Numbered from the stretch's first letter, positions 7,188-16,173 are shown. The stretch is 64,000 bases of DNA from Nocardia paucivorans NBRC 100373 (GCF_000308675.1 NZ_BAGE01000040.1:1-64000); one strand, 5' to 3'. Program-made: numbers and translations. The notes: generated by a model from the sequence alone, not told the origin.

Positions 7188-8912
7188 CTACTTGTCGGGT
7201 GTGGATGTTCCGGCGCACGCGGCGGCACGTGCCGCGGCATGCCGGGCGGCGATGTAGCCGTAGACCAGACCTTGTCCGATGGTGGCTCCGGCACCGGGAT
7301 AGGTCGCACCGAAGGCGTTGCCCGCCGTGTTACCGATGGCGTACAGACCATCGATGGGGCTGTTGTCCTCCCGGAGTACCCGAGCATGCTCGTCGGCGAT
7401 GACACCGCCGCAGGTCCCGAGGTCGCTGAGAACCATCTTCACCGCGTAGTACGGTGGCTTTCGCAGGGCGGACAGGTTCGGGTTCGGCCGCACCGTGGGA
7501 TCACCGTAATAGCGGTCGTAAGCACTTGCGCCACGCTGGAAGTCGGGGTCGGACCCGGTCTCGGAACAGTCGTTGAACCGAGTGAATGTGGCGGTGAACG
7601 TATCGACCGGCACACCGATGGCTCGGGCGAGTGCGGCCGGGTCGTCGGCGCGGTGGGCGATCCCCGCCTCGAACCAGGACGTCGGGATCGGCTGCCGGGG
7701 AAAGATACCGCCGGCCATGATGTAGCTGTTGCGGTAGCGCTGGTCGAAGACCAGCCACATCTCCGTCACCGGATTCCCGGACCGTTCGCGGGCCAGGACT
7801 TGCTGTCCGAAGGTCATGTAGTCGGTGGCTTCGTCGATGAACCGCCGGCCGGTCTGATCCACGATGAACGAACCCGGTAGTGAGCGTTCTGCGAGCATCA
7901 CGGCCGGCGCCCCGCCGGGCAGAGGTGCGAATGCGGGGAACCACCAGGCCTGGTCCATGGAGACGGTCCCGGCGCCGAGTTCCTGCGCCGCGTCGATGGC
8001 GTCACCGGTATTGCCTTCGGAGCCGAGGCTCGCGTGCGGGATGAGCGCCGGGGACTGGTACTTGTGTCGGGCGTCGATATCGTGGTCGAAACCGCCGGCG
8101 GCCAGTACGACACCGCGACGGGCCCACACCGCGACCTCACGTTCGCCCTGTCGTAGTACGGCGCCCACGACCCGACTCCCGTCGCGTAGCAGCCGCATCA
8201 GGCTCGTCTCGGTCCATATCGGCACCCCCGCGCGCAGGACACCCGCGAACAGACCCGCCGCCAGTGCCTGCCCGCCGGCCAGATATTCCCGTCCGATGAG
8301 CATGCCGCCTATACCGACCGCGGCCCGGCGCAGAATGCGCGGCAGGGCCTTCAGCGGTTTGCGTGCCACGAGATTCATCCATTTGTAGTCCGCGCCCGTC
8401 ACGGGTATCGGCATCGGCGCCTCCATCACGCCCGGCCGCAGCCGCGGGCGCTGATCACCGAGTATCGAGGCGTTGAACGGGCGGCATTCACAGGTGCGGC
8501 CTTCGGCCCGGCCACCGGGTTTCTCGGGGTGGTAGTCGGAATAGCCTTCGGCCCAGAAGAACCGCATCGGCGTGGTCCGCTCCAGCATCGCCACTGTGTC
8601 GGCGCCGTGTGCGAGGAAGGCGGTGCCGCGTTCGGCCGGGGCCGACTCTCCGACAACAGCGCGCAAGTAGGTTCCGGCGTCCGCCACGCCTTGTTCCCGC
8701 GGCTCCGGCAGGATCGAATTTCCCGGAATCCAGAAGGCCCCGCCCGACCGCGCGGTCGACCCACCGACATAGGCCGTCTTCTCGGCGATCACCACCGACA
8801 ATCCCAGTTCGTGCGCGGCGAGCGCGGCCGACATACCGGTGCCCGAACCGATGACGAGAAGGTCGACGATCGTGTCGTGGGCAGGTACTGGCGGGGGCAT
8901 TCTCTTCACCAT
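7188..8912 (-). CDS. KstD-family FAD-dependent 3-oxosteroid dehydrogenase-like protein
   Basis: A 574-residue flavoprotein. The dinucleotide fold LLVIGSGTGMSAALAAHELG (about residues 19-38) is followed by AEKTAYVGGSTARSGGAFWI, the FAD-binding pattern of KstD and related reductases. Near the C-terminus AFGATYPGAGATIGQG carries the Tyr-Pro-x-x-Gly motif that holds the active-site Tyr and Gly of KstD enzymes; a Tyr in SDYHPEKPG matches another catalytic region. A Delta1-type dehydrogenation of a 3-oxosteroid is likely, but the exact substrate may differ from the protein at 24715. I chose ATG 8912; ATG 8900 is possible. It is transcribed divergently from iclR (9124), with the shared 17-bp palindrome between them. 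Confidence 0.8.
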   Translation of the reverse strand: MVKRMPPPVPAHDTIVDLLVIGSGTGMSAALAAHELGLSVVIAEKTAYVGGSTARSGGAFWIPGNSILPEPREQGVADAGTYLRAVVGESAPAERGTAFLAHGADTVAMLERTTPMRFFWAEGYSDYHPEKPGGRAEGRTCECRPFNASILGDQRPRLRPGVMEAPMPIPVTGADYKWMNLVARKPLKALPRILRRAAVGIGGMLIGREYLAGGQALAAGLFAGVLRAGVPIWTETSLMRLLRDGSRVVGAVLRQGEREVAVWARRGVVLAAGGFDHDIDARHKYQSPALIPHASLGSEGNTGDAIDAAQELGAGTVSMDQAWWFPAFAPLPGGAPAVMLAERSLPGSFIVDQTGRRFIDEATDYMTFGQQVLARERSGNPVTEMWLVFDQRYRNSYIMAGGIFPRQPIPTSWFEAGIAHRADDPAALARAIGVPVDTFTATFTRFNDCSETGSDPDFQRGASAYDRYYGDPTVRPNPNLSALRKPPYYAVKMVLSDLGTCGGVIADEHARVLREDNSPIDGLYAIGNTAGNAFGATYPGAGATIGQGLVYGYIAARHAAARAAACAGTSTPDK

Positions 8913-8991
8913 CTGGTCCGGGCTCCACAGTGCGATCGAGACGACAAGTGCAGGTAAACGTAAGCCGCCCAACCCTGGGCCTCGGCCGGGC

Positions 8992-9008
8992 TTTCCATTG
9001 AGCGGGAA
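8992..9008. promoter_or_regulatory. 17-bp cluster palindrome, site 1
   Basis: TTTCCATTGAGCGGGAA, 14 of 17 matches to the consensus TTCCCGCTGAGCGGGAA derived from the eight sites in this window. It lies between the kstD-like gene (start 8912, minus) and iclR (start 9124, plus), where one bound regulator could control both. Confidence 0.65.
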
Positions 9009-9123
9009 GCTCGCCCGACCTCGAATCTTCGTGATCTGCTTCACATACCACCGGGTCCATGGCACCATTCCTAATAGAAATAGCCATGTCAGAGCTATGG
9101 CGCAGGTAGGCAAGGGAGCCAGC

Positions 9124-9903
9124 ATGACAATCACCGCCCAGGAGACGCACACCGGTACGGCCGCGACCCCCAGCGCCATCCTCGACCGCATCTCACTCGT
9201 ACTGGACGCCTTCGACGGCCAAGGGAGCCTCGGACTGGCGGAAGTGGTCCTCCGCACCGGCCTGCCCCGGTCCTCCGCCCATCGAATGCTGGATCGACTC
9301 GTCCAGTTGCGCTGGTTACGTCGCGAAGGCCGCAGCTACAGTCTCGGCATCCGACTGGTCGAGCTCGGTTCACTCGCCGTGCACCAGGACCGAATTCATG
9401 CCGCGTCCGCCGAACACCTCCACCACCTCTACCGAGCCACCGGCATGGTTGTGCATCTCGCCGTCCTCGATGGAAACGATGTCGTGTACCTCGACAAGAT
9501 CGGGGGCAGGCTCGCCGCGCATGTGCCGACGCGGGTGGGCGGCCGGCTGCCGGCCGCGCGCACAGCGCTCGGCAAGGCGCTACTGGCCTGCAACGGCGGC
9601 AGCGGTCCGGAACATGCGCGTATCCGCGAGCTCGGCTACGCCACCGATCGCACCGCCGTCGTACCCGGCTTCGGGTGCATCGCTTCGCCTATCGGCCCGA
9701 TCGGCGAAGCGACGACCGCGGTGTCGATCTGCGGGCCTTTGACGAAGCTGACCTTCGACAGCCGAATGACCAGCCCCGTCCAACTTGCCGCCAACGCGAT
9801 CTGGCGCAGCGCCTCCTCCGGGGTACGCGTCACTCCGACACTTCAGCGCCGCAACATGCTGCGGGCATTACCCACCGCGCCGAGCGTCCTCGCCGAGGGA
9901 TGA
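9124..9903 (+). CDS. IclR-family transcriptional regulator 1
   Basis: A 259-residue regulator. The N-terminal winged helix-turn-helix spans about residues 18-80 (ILDRISLVLDAF, then LAEVVLRTGLPRSSAHRMLD RL and YSLGIRLVELGSLA). The effector domain follows (TGMVVHLAVLDGNDVVYLDK, then GGRLPAARTALGKALLA). The C-terminal third is shorter and more irregular than usual. It starts at ATG 9124 after AAGGGAG. It is divergent from the kstD-like gene, the usual layout for a local IclR controlling its neighbour. A paralogue at 23833 has the same divergent layout with kshA2. The shared palindrome in both intergenic regions makes the two IclR proteins leading candidates to bind it, which is an inference. Confidence 0.9.
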   Translation: MTITAQETHTGTAATPSAILDRISLVLDAFDGQGSLGLAEVVLRTGLPRSSAHRMLDRLVQLRWLRREGRSYSLGIRLVELGSLAVHQDRIHAASAEHLHHLYRATGMVVHLAVLDGNDVVYLDKIGGRLAAHVPTRVGGRLPAARTALGKALLACNGGSGPEHARIRELGYATDRTAVVPGFGCIASPIGPIGEATTAVSICGPLTKLTFDSRMTSPVQLAANAIWRSASSGVRVTPTLQRRNMLRALPTAPSVLAEG

Positions 9904-9918
9904 ACCGTCGCACGGTCG

Positions 9919-10587
9919 TCACGAGTCGGTGGAAGAACCCTCGCCGACCGTGCGCCATCTACCCGGTTGCCGCGGTATCGGCATATCGTTCTCGTCGCGC
10001 ACCGCCGATTCGCGATACCGGGCGGCCACCTCATCGATCTCGGCCAGCAGCTGCTCGGCCAGTTGTATTTCTGCCGCGAAGTACCGCTCCGACCAGCGCA
10101 GGCTCATCTGGGTAAAGGCCCAGCCGGGTTCCGGCTCGGAGTGGTCGGCGTGTACCTGCGCCCGCTGGGCCCGCTCGCGCAGATTCTCGATATGCCTGCG
10201 CACGATCGACTTCAACTGGTCGGGGTCGTGCAGATGGCCCATCCAAAGCCGAAGCATCACACCGTGTTTGAGCACCGGCATATCGACCTCGGCATCACGC
10301 GACCAGTTCCGCAATGCGCGCAGGCCGCGGTCGGTGATCCGGTAGAGCCGCCGGCCGCGCGCTCCCTCATCGGCGACCACATGGGACTGCACCAACTCGA
10401 GCTCCTCGAGTTTTTCCAACGCGCCGTACACCTGGCTCACCGACGGGCTCCAATAGAAGAATCCGATACTCCAATCCGCCCATTTCTTCAGATCGTTGCC
10501 GGTCAGCTCCTCGCCGAAGGACAACATGCCCAGGACGGCCCAACTGGTCGCGGGCAGATTGGGGTAGGAATCGGGGTCGGCGGCCAT
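9919..10587 (-). CDS. PadR-family transcriptional regulator
   Basis: A 222-residue protein. The N-terminal winged helix (ATSWAVLGMLSFGEELTGND LKKW, then SVSQVYGALEKLEELELVQS HVV and the wing GARGRRLYRITDRGLRAL) is classical PadR. The C-terminal half is a long helical dimerisation region rich in Arg and Glu (HIENLRERAQRAQVHADHSE). The start is ATG 10587. It runs tail to tail with iclR1, 15 bases apart, and head to head with the small gene at 10680. A perfect CTCCCG/CGGGAG inverted repeat at 10622-10638 lies in this divergent promoter and is a plausible autoregulatory site. The effector is unknown. Confidence 0.88.
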   Translation of the reverse strand: MAADPDSYPNLPATSWAVLGMLSFGEELTGNDLKKWADWSIGFFYWSPSVSQVYGALEKLEELELVQSHVVADEGARGRRLYRITDRGLRALRNWSRDAEVDMPVLKHGVMLRLWMGHLHDPDQLKSIVRRHIENLRERAQRAQVHADHSEPEPGWAFTQMSLRWSERYFAAEIQLAEQLLAEIDEVAARYRESAVRDENDMPIPRQPGRWRTVGEGSSTDS

Positions 10588-10621
10588 GATCGTGCAGCCT
10601 ACAAGGCATCCCGCGGCGGAA

Positions 10622-10638
10622 CTCCCGACCACCGGGAG
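10622..10638. promoter_or_regulatory. Palindrome in the padR divergent promoter
   Basis: CTCCCGACCACCGGGAG has perfect 6-bp arms and a five-base centre. It matches 12 of 17 positions of the cluster palindrome but lacks the conserved TGAG centre. It may be either a PadR operator or a degenerate relative of the cluster site. Confidence 0.45.
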
Positions 10639-10679
10639 ACACCGGCACCGGCCCGGACGGTAGCGCTTAGGTTCGGAAC

Positions 10680-11027
10680 ATGGACGACCGCACCATCTTC
10701 ATCATCGATCGGATCGTGCTCACGCCCGGTAGCGCACGCGCCTTCATCGACGCCTATCTCAGCGGCTATGTACCGCGAGCCCGCGAACGGGGGCTGACGC
10801 TCGATCGGATTCTGGTAAGCCCACCGGCCTGGATAGACGGTGAATGCAACACCGTCACCGCCACCTGGACGGTCCCGGGCCCGAGAGCCTGGTGGGTGGC
10901 AGCGGTCGGCGCTCGTCACGACCCCGAACCGGCCCGGTGGTGGGAATCGATGGCACCGATGATCGTCGAACGAACCCGGTCAATGGCGAGCCGCGCCGAG
11001 GATGTGGAAGGACTGTGCGATGTATAA
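10680..11027 (+). CDS. Small NIPSNAP/Dabb-like protein
   Basis: A 115-residue protein starting MDDRTIFIIDRIVLTPGSAR AFIDAYLSGYVPRARERGLT. It has the alternating strand-helix pattern of dimeric alpha/beta-barrel proteins of the NIPSNAP/Dabb kind, including TVTATWTVPGPRAWWVAAVG. No catalytic motif can be assigned. It overlaps the next gene by 8 bases, and the two form a probable two-gene unit starting opposite padR. Such small barrels often sit in catabolic clusters, but the role here is unknown. Confidence 0.65.
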   Translation: MDDRTIFIIDRIVLTPGSARAFIDAYLSGYVPRARERGLTLDRILVSPPAWIDGECNTVTATWTVPGPRAWWVAAVGARHDPEPARWWESMAPMIVERTRSMASRAEDVEGLCDV

Positions 11028-11739
11028 GGTGACCTGTCTGCTACGTCTTGCGGACCCCGCCGACACCATGACCACGGAGATGATCGTCAAACGCATCACC
11101 GCGGCGGCGGAAGCGGTGGGAGCGCAGCGTCCGCTGGTCGCCCGGACGCTGCCGGGAGTACGCAACGGCGGCGACCTGCTGGCGCATTTCCGGTTCACCT
11201 CGAAAGCCGACTGGCTGTCCGGTCGCGAGGCGGTACACGAGACCATGGTCTGCCCGGCCATCGACCACATCGACTCCGTCGAATACCCCGGTGGCCGTGT
11301 CGGCGACGGCCGCACCGGCCGCCGCCGCGACGCGAACCCGTCGACGGTCTACCGGACCTTGTTATTGCGTGTGGACGACGCGGCCACACCGGCGGAAATC
11401 GCCCGGTTCGAACACGCGACCCTGCAAATGCCGCACCATGTACCGGCCATCCAGGCGTGGCAACTCAGCCGCGTCGAGCGCGCCGCGGGCACCTCCCGAT
11501 GGACGCATGTCTGGGAGCAGGAATTCGCCGATGTGGAGGGCCTGCTCGGCCCCTATATGAACCATCCCGTGCACTGGGCTCTGGTGGACCGGTGGTTCGA
11601 CCCTGAAAGCCCCGATCAAATCGTCAAAGATCGTATCTGTCACAGCTTCTGCGCGATTCCGGAGCCGGTGATAGCACCGGCACCGGAATCGGCGTCGTCA
11701 GTGGCCGGCGATCCCGCGTCAGCGGCGGAGGAAGGCTAG
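11020..11739 (+). CDS. Dabb (A/B barrel) domain protein
   Basis: A 239-residue protein with two tandem barrel-like halves. The first starts MYKVTCLLRLADPADTMTTE; the second starts VYRTLLLRVDDAATPAEIAR F and contains PAIQAWQLSRVERA and SRWTHVWEQEFADVEGLLGP YMNHPVHW, the typical end of stress-responsive Dabb domains. I chose ATG 11020; an upstream ATG at 11002 is possible. The C-terminal tail is low complexity (PAPESASSVAGDPASAAEEG). Its 3' end overlaps the 3' end of the convergent hydrolase gene by 21 bases. Function unknown; co-transcription with the small gene upstream is likely. Confidence 0.75.
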   Translation: MYKVTCLLRLADPADTMTTEMIVKRITAAAEAVGAQRPLVARTLPGVRNGGDLLAHFRFTSKADWLSGREAVHETMVCPAIDHIDSVEYPGGRVGDGRTGRRRDANPSTVYRTLLLRVDDAATPAEIARFEHATLQMPHHVPAIQAWQLSRVERAAGTSRWTHVWEQEFADVEGLLGPYMNHPVHWALVDRWFDPESPDQIVKDRICHSFCAIPEPVIAPAPESASSVAGDPASAAEEG

Positions 11740-12585
11740 GACGGTGGCCTCCCAGGCTTCCTTCTGCTCGATCATCACCCAATGGCCGCAGTTGGGAAAG
11801 ATGTGCACCTCGCCGTTGCGGAGGGTGCGCATCGGTAGCAACGCCATATCGACAGGGCTGACCCGATCGTCACGTCCCCACGTGACCAGGGTCGGCACCG
11901 AGAGTCCGCCCAGTTTGGCCCAGGTCGGTGTGGTATCCACATTGCGGGCGGCCGCGGCCATCCGCGCCAGCGCCGCGCTGCTGTACATCCGGCGCGAGTT
12001 CTCCAGCGTCGCGGGATCGGTGGCCTGTTTCCAGCGTTCCTCGATCAGTTCCTCGGTTACCAGTGCCTGGTCGAACACCATCGAACGCAACCATGCCACC
12101 AACGCTTCACGGGTGGGGTTGTCGACGAACTCGCTGAGCCGAATGATCCCCTCCCCCGGCTGTGGACCGAGCACCGGTGTGCCGATCCCACCGACCGTGA
12201 CCAGCCGCTCCACCCGATCCGGAGAGGCGAGCGCGAACTCGGTGGCCACGAAACCACCCATCGAGTTACCGATGATGCGAACCCGGTCGAGCCCGAGCCC
12301 GTCGAGGAATGCGGCGACCGCCTGCCGGGCCGACATCATCGGATGCAGCGCCCCGAAATCATCGCTGACACCGAATCCCGGCAGTTCCAGCACCAATGTC
12401 CGATAGTGCTCGGCGAAGGTGGCGAAGTTACCACCGAAATTGCGCCACCCGGTGACACCGGGTCCGGACCCGTGCAACAGCAGCAGGGGCGGGCCGTCAC
12501 CGGCCTCGCGATAGCGTAGGACGCCACGCTCGGTGGGCAGCTCGCGCAAGTCGGGAACAGTTCGGGTATCGGCTGGGGTACTCAT
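11719..12585 (-). CDS. Meta-cleavage product hydrolase, HsaD/BphD-like
   Basis: A 288-residue alpha/beta hydrolase. The oxyanion region LLLLHGSGPGVTGWRNF is diagnostic of C-C bond hydrolases acting on meta-cleavage products. The nucleophile is S108 in GNSMGG, the acid is in WGRDD (239/240) and the base is H268 in NCGHW. With the extradiol dioxygenase at 20143 and the HsaA-type monooxygenase at 21110 it would complete ring A degradation (the 4,9-DSHA hydrolysis step in the testosterone and cholesterol pathways). A palindrome of the cluster type lies 44 bases upstream of the start (12629-12645). The exact substrate is inferred from context. Confidence 0.8.
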   Translation of the reverse strand: MSTPADTRTVPDLRELPTERGVLRYREAGDGPPLLLLHGSGPGVTGWRNFGGNFATFAEHYRTLVLELPGFGVSDDFGALHPMMSARQAVAAFLDGLGLDRVRIIGNSMGGFVATEFALASPDRVERLVTVGGIGTPVLGPQPGEGIIRLSEFVDNPTREALVAWLRSMVFDQALVTEELIEERWKQATDPATLENSRRMYSSAALARMAAAARNVDTTPTWAKLGGLSVPTLVTWGRDDRVSPVDMALLPMRTLRNGEVHIFPNCGHWVMIEQKEAWEATVLAFLRR

Positions 12586-12628
12586 GGCTACCGAGCCTGC
12601 CACCGGCGTGGGGCCGGGTCGGCGCAGA

Positions 12629-12645
12629 CTCCCGATGAGCGGCAC
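12629..12645. promoter_or_regulatory. 17-bp cluster palindrome, site 2
   Basis: CTCCCGATGAGCGGCAC, 13 of 17 matches to the consensus, with the left arm and TGAGCGG intact. It lies 44 bases upstream of the HsaD-like gene. Confidence 0.5.
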
Positions 12646-12745
12646 AGCAAGTCCCGGTCGGCCACGATGTTCTCGGTACTACCGCGGCGACGAACCACAG
12701 GGCCAGGAGTTCGCGACAGTGCAGGTCGGGGCAGGTCGGGGCAGG

Positions 12746-13015
12746 TCAGTGCAGTCTGGGAATTGCTTCACCGTGTGGCAGCTCGAGCCGCGATTCGGGC
12801 AGTACGTGCTCGCGCACGGCGCGATCGATACTGCGATGCAGGTCCTCGCATCCACGTTCCCGGTCGCCGATACCCATGCCGCGGGCCGTGATCACCGGGC
12901 ATTCCCGGGGATCGGAAATCCATTGCACCGCGGTATGGGCGGGGCTGAACTTTTCCGCCAGCACTCGGTTGCCACACCTGTCGCAGGCAAGCGGTCGCAT
13001 GGTCATCGCTTCCAC
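12746..13015 (-). CDS. Small CxxC protein, paralogue of the kshA-linked gene
   Basis: Up to 89 residues; ATG 13006 (MTMRPLAC) is an alternative to GTG 13015. The sequence PLACDRCGNRVLAEKFSPAH TAVQWISDPRECP with a later C in RERGCEDLHRSI and LELPHG near the end repeats the pattern of the protein at 6806-7075. Four conserved Cys suggest a zinc-ribbon or other metal-binding fold. Here it is not directly next to an oxygenase gene; it lies between the HsaD-like hydrolase and the BVMO operon. Function unknown. Confidence 0.7.
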   Translation of the reverse strand: MEAMTMRPLACDRCGNRVLAEKFSPAHTAVQWISDPRECPVITARGMGIGDRERGCEDLHRSIDRAVREHVLPESRLELPHGEAIPRLH

Positions 13016-13321
13016 CCCTGTTCACCGGGTTCACCTGTCATATGAGCGCTCCTGCCACTCGGCATGCTCTCGCATGCGACCGTATCGGCTCCCCCGCCGG
13101 TAAGGCGTGTACCTCCCGATGGCCGGAACGGCCGATTCGATTACACCGGCGAAGCCGCGGCGAGGGGAGCCACCGAGCCGCGGGCAAGAACCGCCGGCCC
13201 GAGACGGCCGAAGCCCGTTGGGCGGGAACGCGACGAGCTCGTCGCGGACCGGGTCCCCGGACGAATATGTTCCGATCCGCTGAGAAGGATCTCCGGAGCA
13301 GGCCGGCGACCTTCCACATGT
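13016..13321. other. No gene seen; weak palindrome only
   Basis: About 300 bases between the small CxxC gene and the end of the BVMO gene. No convincing reading frame. GATCCGCTGAGAAGGATC near 13274-13291 has perfect 5-bp arms and a GCTGAG centre like the cluster palindrome, but its arms differ, so I do not count it as a site. Confidence 0.45.
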
Positions 13322-15295
13322 TCATTCTCCGGCGCTGCCGTTCGAGATGAATGTCAGGTCTTCCGGATTCGGTTCCCGCATCAGGGTCCAGTAGTCGACC
13401 AGGCGCCACGGGCAGGGCACGACGGCTCGGCCGGCGCTGTTGCGGTAGTACCCGTTGGTCTCCGCGCCGGGATGCACCCATACGGTCTCGTCGAGTGCTT
13501 CGTCGACTCGCCGGTTGTATTCGTCTTGCGCCGACTGGGTCACGTCCATGGCGGCGTACTCGTTCTCCAGTAGGTACTGCAGGCATTCGATGATGTAGTG
13601 GACCTGTTCCTCACCGGTGATGTTATGGCCGGCCCCGTGGTTCGGAGCCGAGTTGGGTCCGGCGGTGATGAACAGATTCGGGAAACCCGATACCTGCACG
13701 CCTCGATAGGCCCTCGGGTCCTCGCCGCCCTTCCAGAGCTCGGCCAGGGTACGTCCGTCCCGACCGGTGATATCGATCGCGGTGGTGAACTGGAGCCGAA
13801 ACCCGGTGGCGAGCACGATCACATCCGCGGGGATGAACGTTGCGTCCGTCGTGACCACACCGTCCGGGGTGATCTCCCGGAATGCGGCCCGGTGCAGATT
13901 CACATGCTCCCGGTTCAGTGCCGCGAAGAACCCGGGGTCTTTCACGATCCGTTTCGAGTACGGCCGGAAATCCGGGGTGAGCTTCTCTATCAGGTCGGGG
14001 CGATCCGGAAAACTCTTCTGCAAGTATTCCAGTGCCGTGTTCAGCACCATATCGTTGGCAGGTGAGGCCGATACGTGAGTGGCGGCCCATTCTTTGTCGA
14101 TACGGGGCAGCATGTACAGGTTGTCCGAGGCGAACCAATAGGTGCGGAGCCGGAACCACCGGTCGTAGAAGGGCAGGTTGGCCATCGCCCACTTCTCGCC
14201 CTCGGGCACCTCCCCGCCGACGGTCTTCTCCGGGACGAGCCAATGCGGGCTACGGACGACCACGTCCAGCGATTCGACCTGATCCACGATACCGGCCACC
14301 ACCTGCACCGCGGTGCAGCCGGTTCCCAGGACGACAACACGCTTGCCACTCAGATCGAGATCGGTATCCCATTCGGCGGTGTGGGTGATCGTGCCGGCGA
14401 ACGTGTCCATACCGGGTACATCGGGGATATTCGGGGCGTTGAGCATGCCGAGCGCGGTGACGACCGCACAGGCCCGATGGTGACGCACCGTGCCGGCTCG
14501 GTCCTCGGTCACCACCTCCCACCGGTTCTCCTCGTTCGACCATGTGGCCGACCGCACTCGCGTGCCGAACCGGATGTTCTCCCGCAACCGGTACTTCTCG
14601 ACCACGTCGAGCAGATAATTCTGGTATTCGACACCGGTCGGATAGTACTTCGACCAGTGCGGATTCAGTTCGAACGAGTACGAGTAGTAGTGGCTGGGAG
14701 TATCGACGGCCGCGCCGGGATAGGTATTGCGGTGCCAGGTCCCGCCGATATCGTCGCGTTCCTCGAAGATGGTGAACCCGAACCCGGCTTCGCCCAGTTT
14801 GATTCCGGCGTTGATACCGACCATTCCGGCACCGATCACGATGACCTCGAAATCGGCGGGCGGTGCGGTGGTCACCGGCACATGGCGCCGGTCCTTCACG
14901 AAGCCCGCCTGTTCCAGCAGTAGCGGGAGGAACTCGGCGTCCACTCGTTCCGAGGTGCACACGGTGGCCATCCGGCCGAACAGTTCCTCGTCCGGCACCC
15001 CCAGCTTCGGTTCGAGCCCGGGAGTGAGGAGTTCGCGGGCGCGGGCCCGGATGTCGGCCACAACGTCTTCGGGGTAGGTCCCGGGCGGCGTGGTCGGGCG
15101 GGTGCCGGTGCGGTAATGGTTACCGGGTTCGGTGATCGTCAGCCGCGCACCGAATTCCTCGAGCAGACCGGTATCACCGGTCGCGTGCACCAGCGACATC
15201 AACAACGGCGCGGGGTCGGCTACCGCTATTGCGTTGTGCAGCAGTGTTTCCGGATCGACGGTGGCGTCGATACCGGCATCGATGATGTCTGTCAT
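13322..15295 (-). CDS. Baeyer-Villiger monooxygenase with N-terminal extension
   Basis: A 657-residue flavoprotein. About 130 residues of helical N-terminal extension precede the FAD fold (EVIVIGAGMVGINAGIKLGE). The BVMO fingerprint is present as FAGTITHTAEW, and the NADPH fold as VVVLGTGCTAVQVV. Length and extension resemble 4-hydroxyacetophenone-monooxygenase-type enzymes. It would insert oxygen next to a ketone to give an ester or lactone. Its ATG overlaps the stop of the upstream SDR (ATGA); the two upstream SDR genes and this gene form one coupled unit. An esterase follows the same theme at 17122. The substrate is probably a steroid ketone or degradation intermediate, inferred from the cluster. 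Confidence 0.88.
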   Translation of the reverse strand: MTDIIDAGIDATVDPETLLHNAIAVADPAPLLMSLVHATGDTGLLEEFGARLTITEPGNHYRTGTRPTTPPGTYPEDVVADIRARARELLTPGLEPKLGVPDEELFGRMATVCTSERVDAEFLPLLLEQAGFVKDRRHVPVTTAPPADFEVIVIGAGMVGINAGIKLGEAGFGFTIFEERDDIGGTWHRNTYPGAAVDTPSHYYSYSFELNPHWSKYYPTGVEYQNYLLDVVEKYRLRENIRFGTRVRSATWSNEENRWEVVTEDRAGTVRHHRACAVVTALGMLNAPNIPDVPGMDTFAGTITHTAEWDTDLDLSGKRVVVLGTGCTAVQVVAGIVDQVESLDVVVRSPHWLVPEKTVGGEVPEGEKWAMANLPFYDRWFRLRTYWFASDNLYMLPRIDKEWAATHVSASPANDMVLNTALEYLQKSFPDRPDLIEKLTPDFRPYSKRIVKDPGFFAALNREHVNLHRAAFREITPDGVVTTDATFIPADVIVLATGFRLQFTTAIDITGRDGRTLAELWKGGEDPRAYRGVQVSGFPNLFITAGPNSAPNHGAGHNITGEEQVHYIIECLQYLLENEYAAMDVTQSAQDEYNRRVDEALDETVWVHPGAETNGYYRNSAGRAVVPCPWRLVDYWTLMREPNPEDLTFISNGSAGE

Positions 15296-16173
15296 GAGCT
15301 GCCTTCCGGAAACGGCACGCCCATCCGGGCGAGCATATCGCGTGGGTTCGCGGGCGGGTTCCGATCGATGAGCTGCCGGCCGCGCCGGGTTGTCGCCGCG
15401 GTGCACATCTCGTCGTCGGAGAAGACCCAGAAATCCCCGCGGGCAATCTGTTCGAGCATATGAGCGGCCGCATCGAGCGGGTCCAGCCCCTTCTCGACGT
15501 TATCGCGTTGCATGGCCGCGAAAACGGCGTTGGCGATGGGGTTGGTCGTGGGTGCCTCGCGCTGGGCGGCGAGGAAGATCTCACTGCGGATGGAATGTGG
15601 TACGACCACGCTGACCTGGATCGGCGCATTCACGATGGTCAGATCCTGGTGCAGGCATTCGGTCATCGCCTGTACCGCGAATTTGCTGACGATATAGGGC
15701 GATTGCACCGCGACGGTGTTGAGCCCGCCGACCGAGGAGAGGTTGGCGATGCAGGCCGGCGTACCGACGTCGATCATCCGCGGCACGAACGATTTCAGGC
15801 AGTAGAAGACACCGTCCACATTGACCTGCATCACTCGTTGCCACCGCCGTGGGTCGATTTCCCACAGCAGACCGGGTGATTCGATACCGGCATTGTTGAT
15901 CAGCAGCTGCACGCTGCCGTAACGCTCGAAGACGGTCGCCGCCAGTGCCTCGACCTGGGCTGCGTCGGCGACATCGACGCCGAATCCTTCCGCACGGCCG
16001 CCCTTTTCGATGATCTCCGTCGCAACCTCCGCGGCGCGTCCGGTGTCGATATCGGCGACGACAACCGACATCCCGTACTCGCCGAGCCGCTGCACCAGCC
16101 CTTTTCCGATCCCCGCCGCGGCACCGGTGACCACGGCGGTCCCTGCCGCAAATCGTTCCTTCGCGGTGGTCAT
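15292..16173 (-). CDS. Short-chain dehydrogenase/reductase
   Basis: A 293-residue classical SDR with TGAAAGIGKG for NAD(P) binding, NNAGIE, and the YIVSK catalytic motif preceded by Ser in NLSSVGG. The C-terminus is longer than the 250-residue norm and ends in DMLARMGVPFPEGSS. Asp in VADID at the end of the second strand suggests NAD(H) preference. It overlaps the upstream SDR by one base (TGATG) and the downstream BVMO by four. Alcohol-to-ketone oxidation feeding the BVMO is a natural interpretation of this order. Confidence 0.88.
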   Translation of the reverse strand: MTTAKERFAAGTAVVTGAAAGIGKGLVQRLGEYGMSVVVADIDTGRAAEVATEIIEKGGRAEGFGVDVADAAQVEALAATVFERYGSVQLLINNAGIESPGLLWEIDPRRWQRVMQVNVDGVFYCLKSFVPRMIDVGTPACIANLSSVGGLNTVAVQSPYIVSKFAVQAMTECLHQDLTIVNAPIQVSVVVPHSIRSEIFLAAQREAPTTNPIANAVFAAMQRDNVEKGLDPLDAAAHMLEQIARGDFWVFSDDEMCTAATTRRGRQLIDRNPPANPRDMLARMGVPFPEGSS

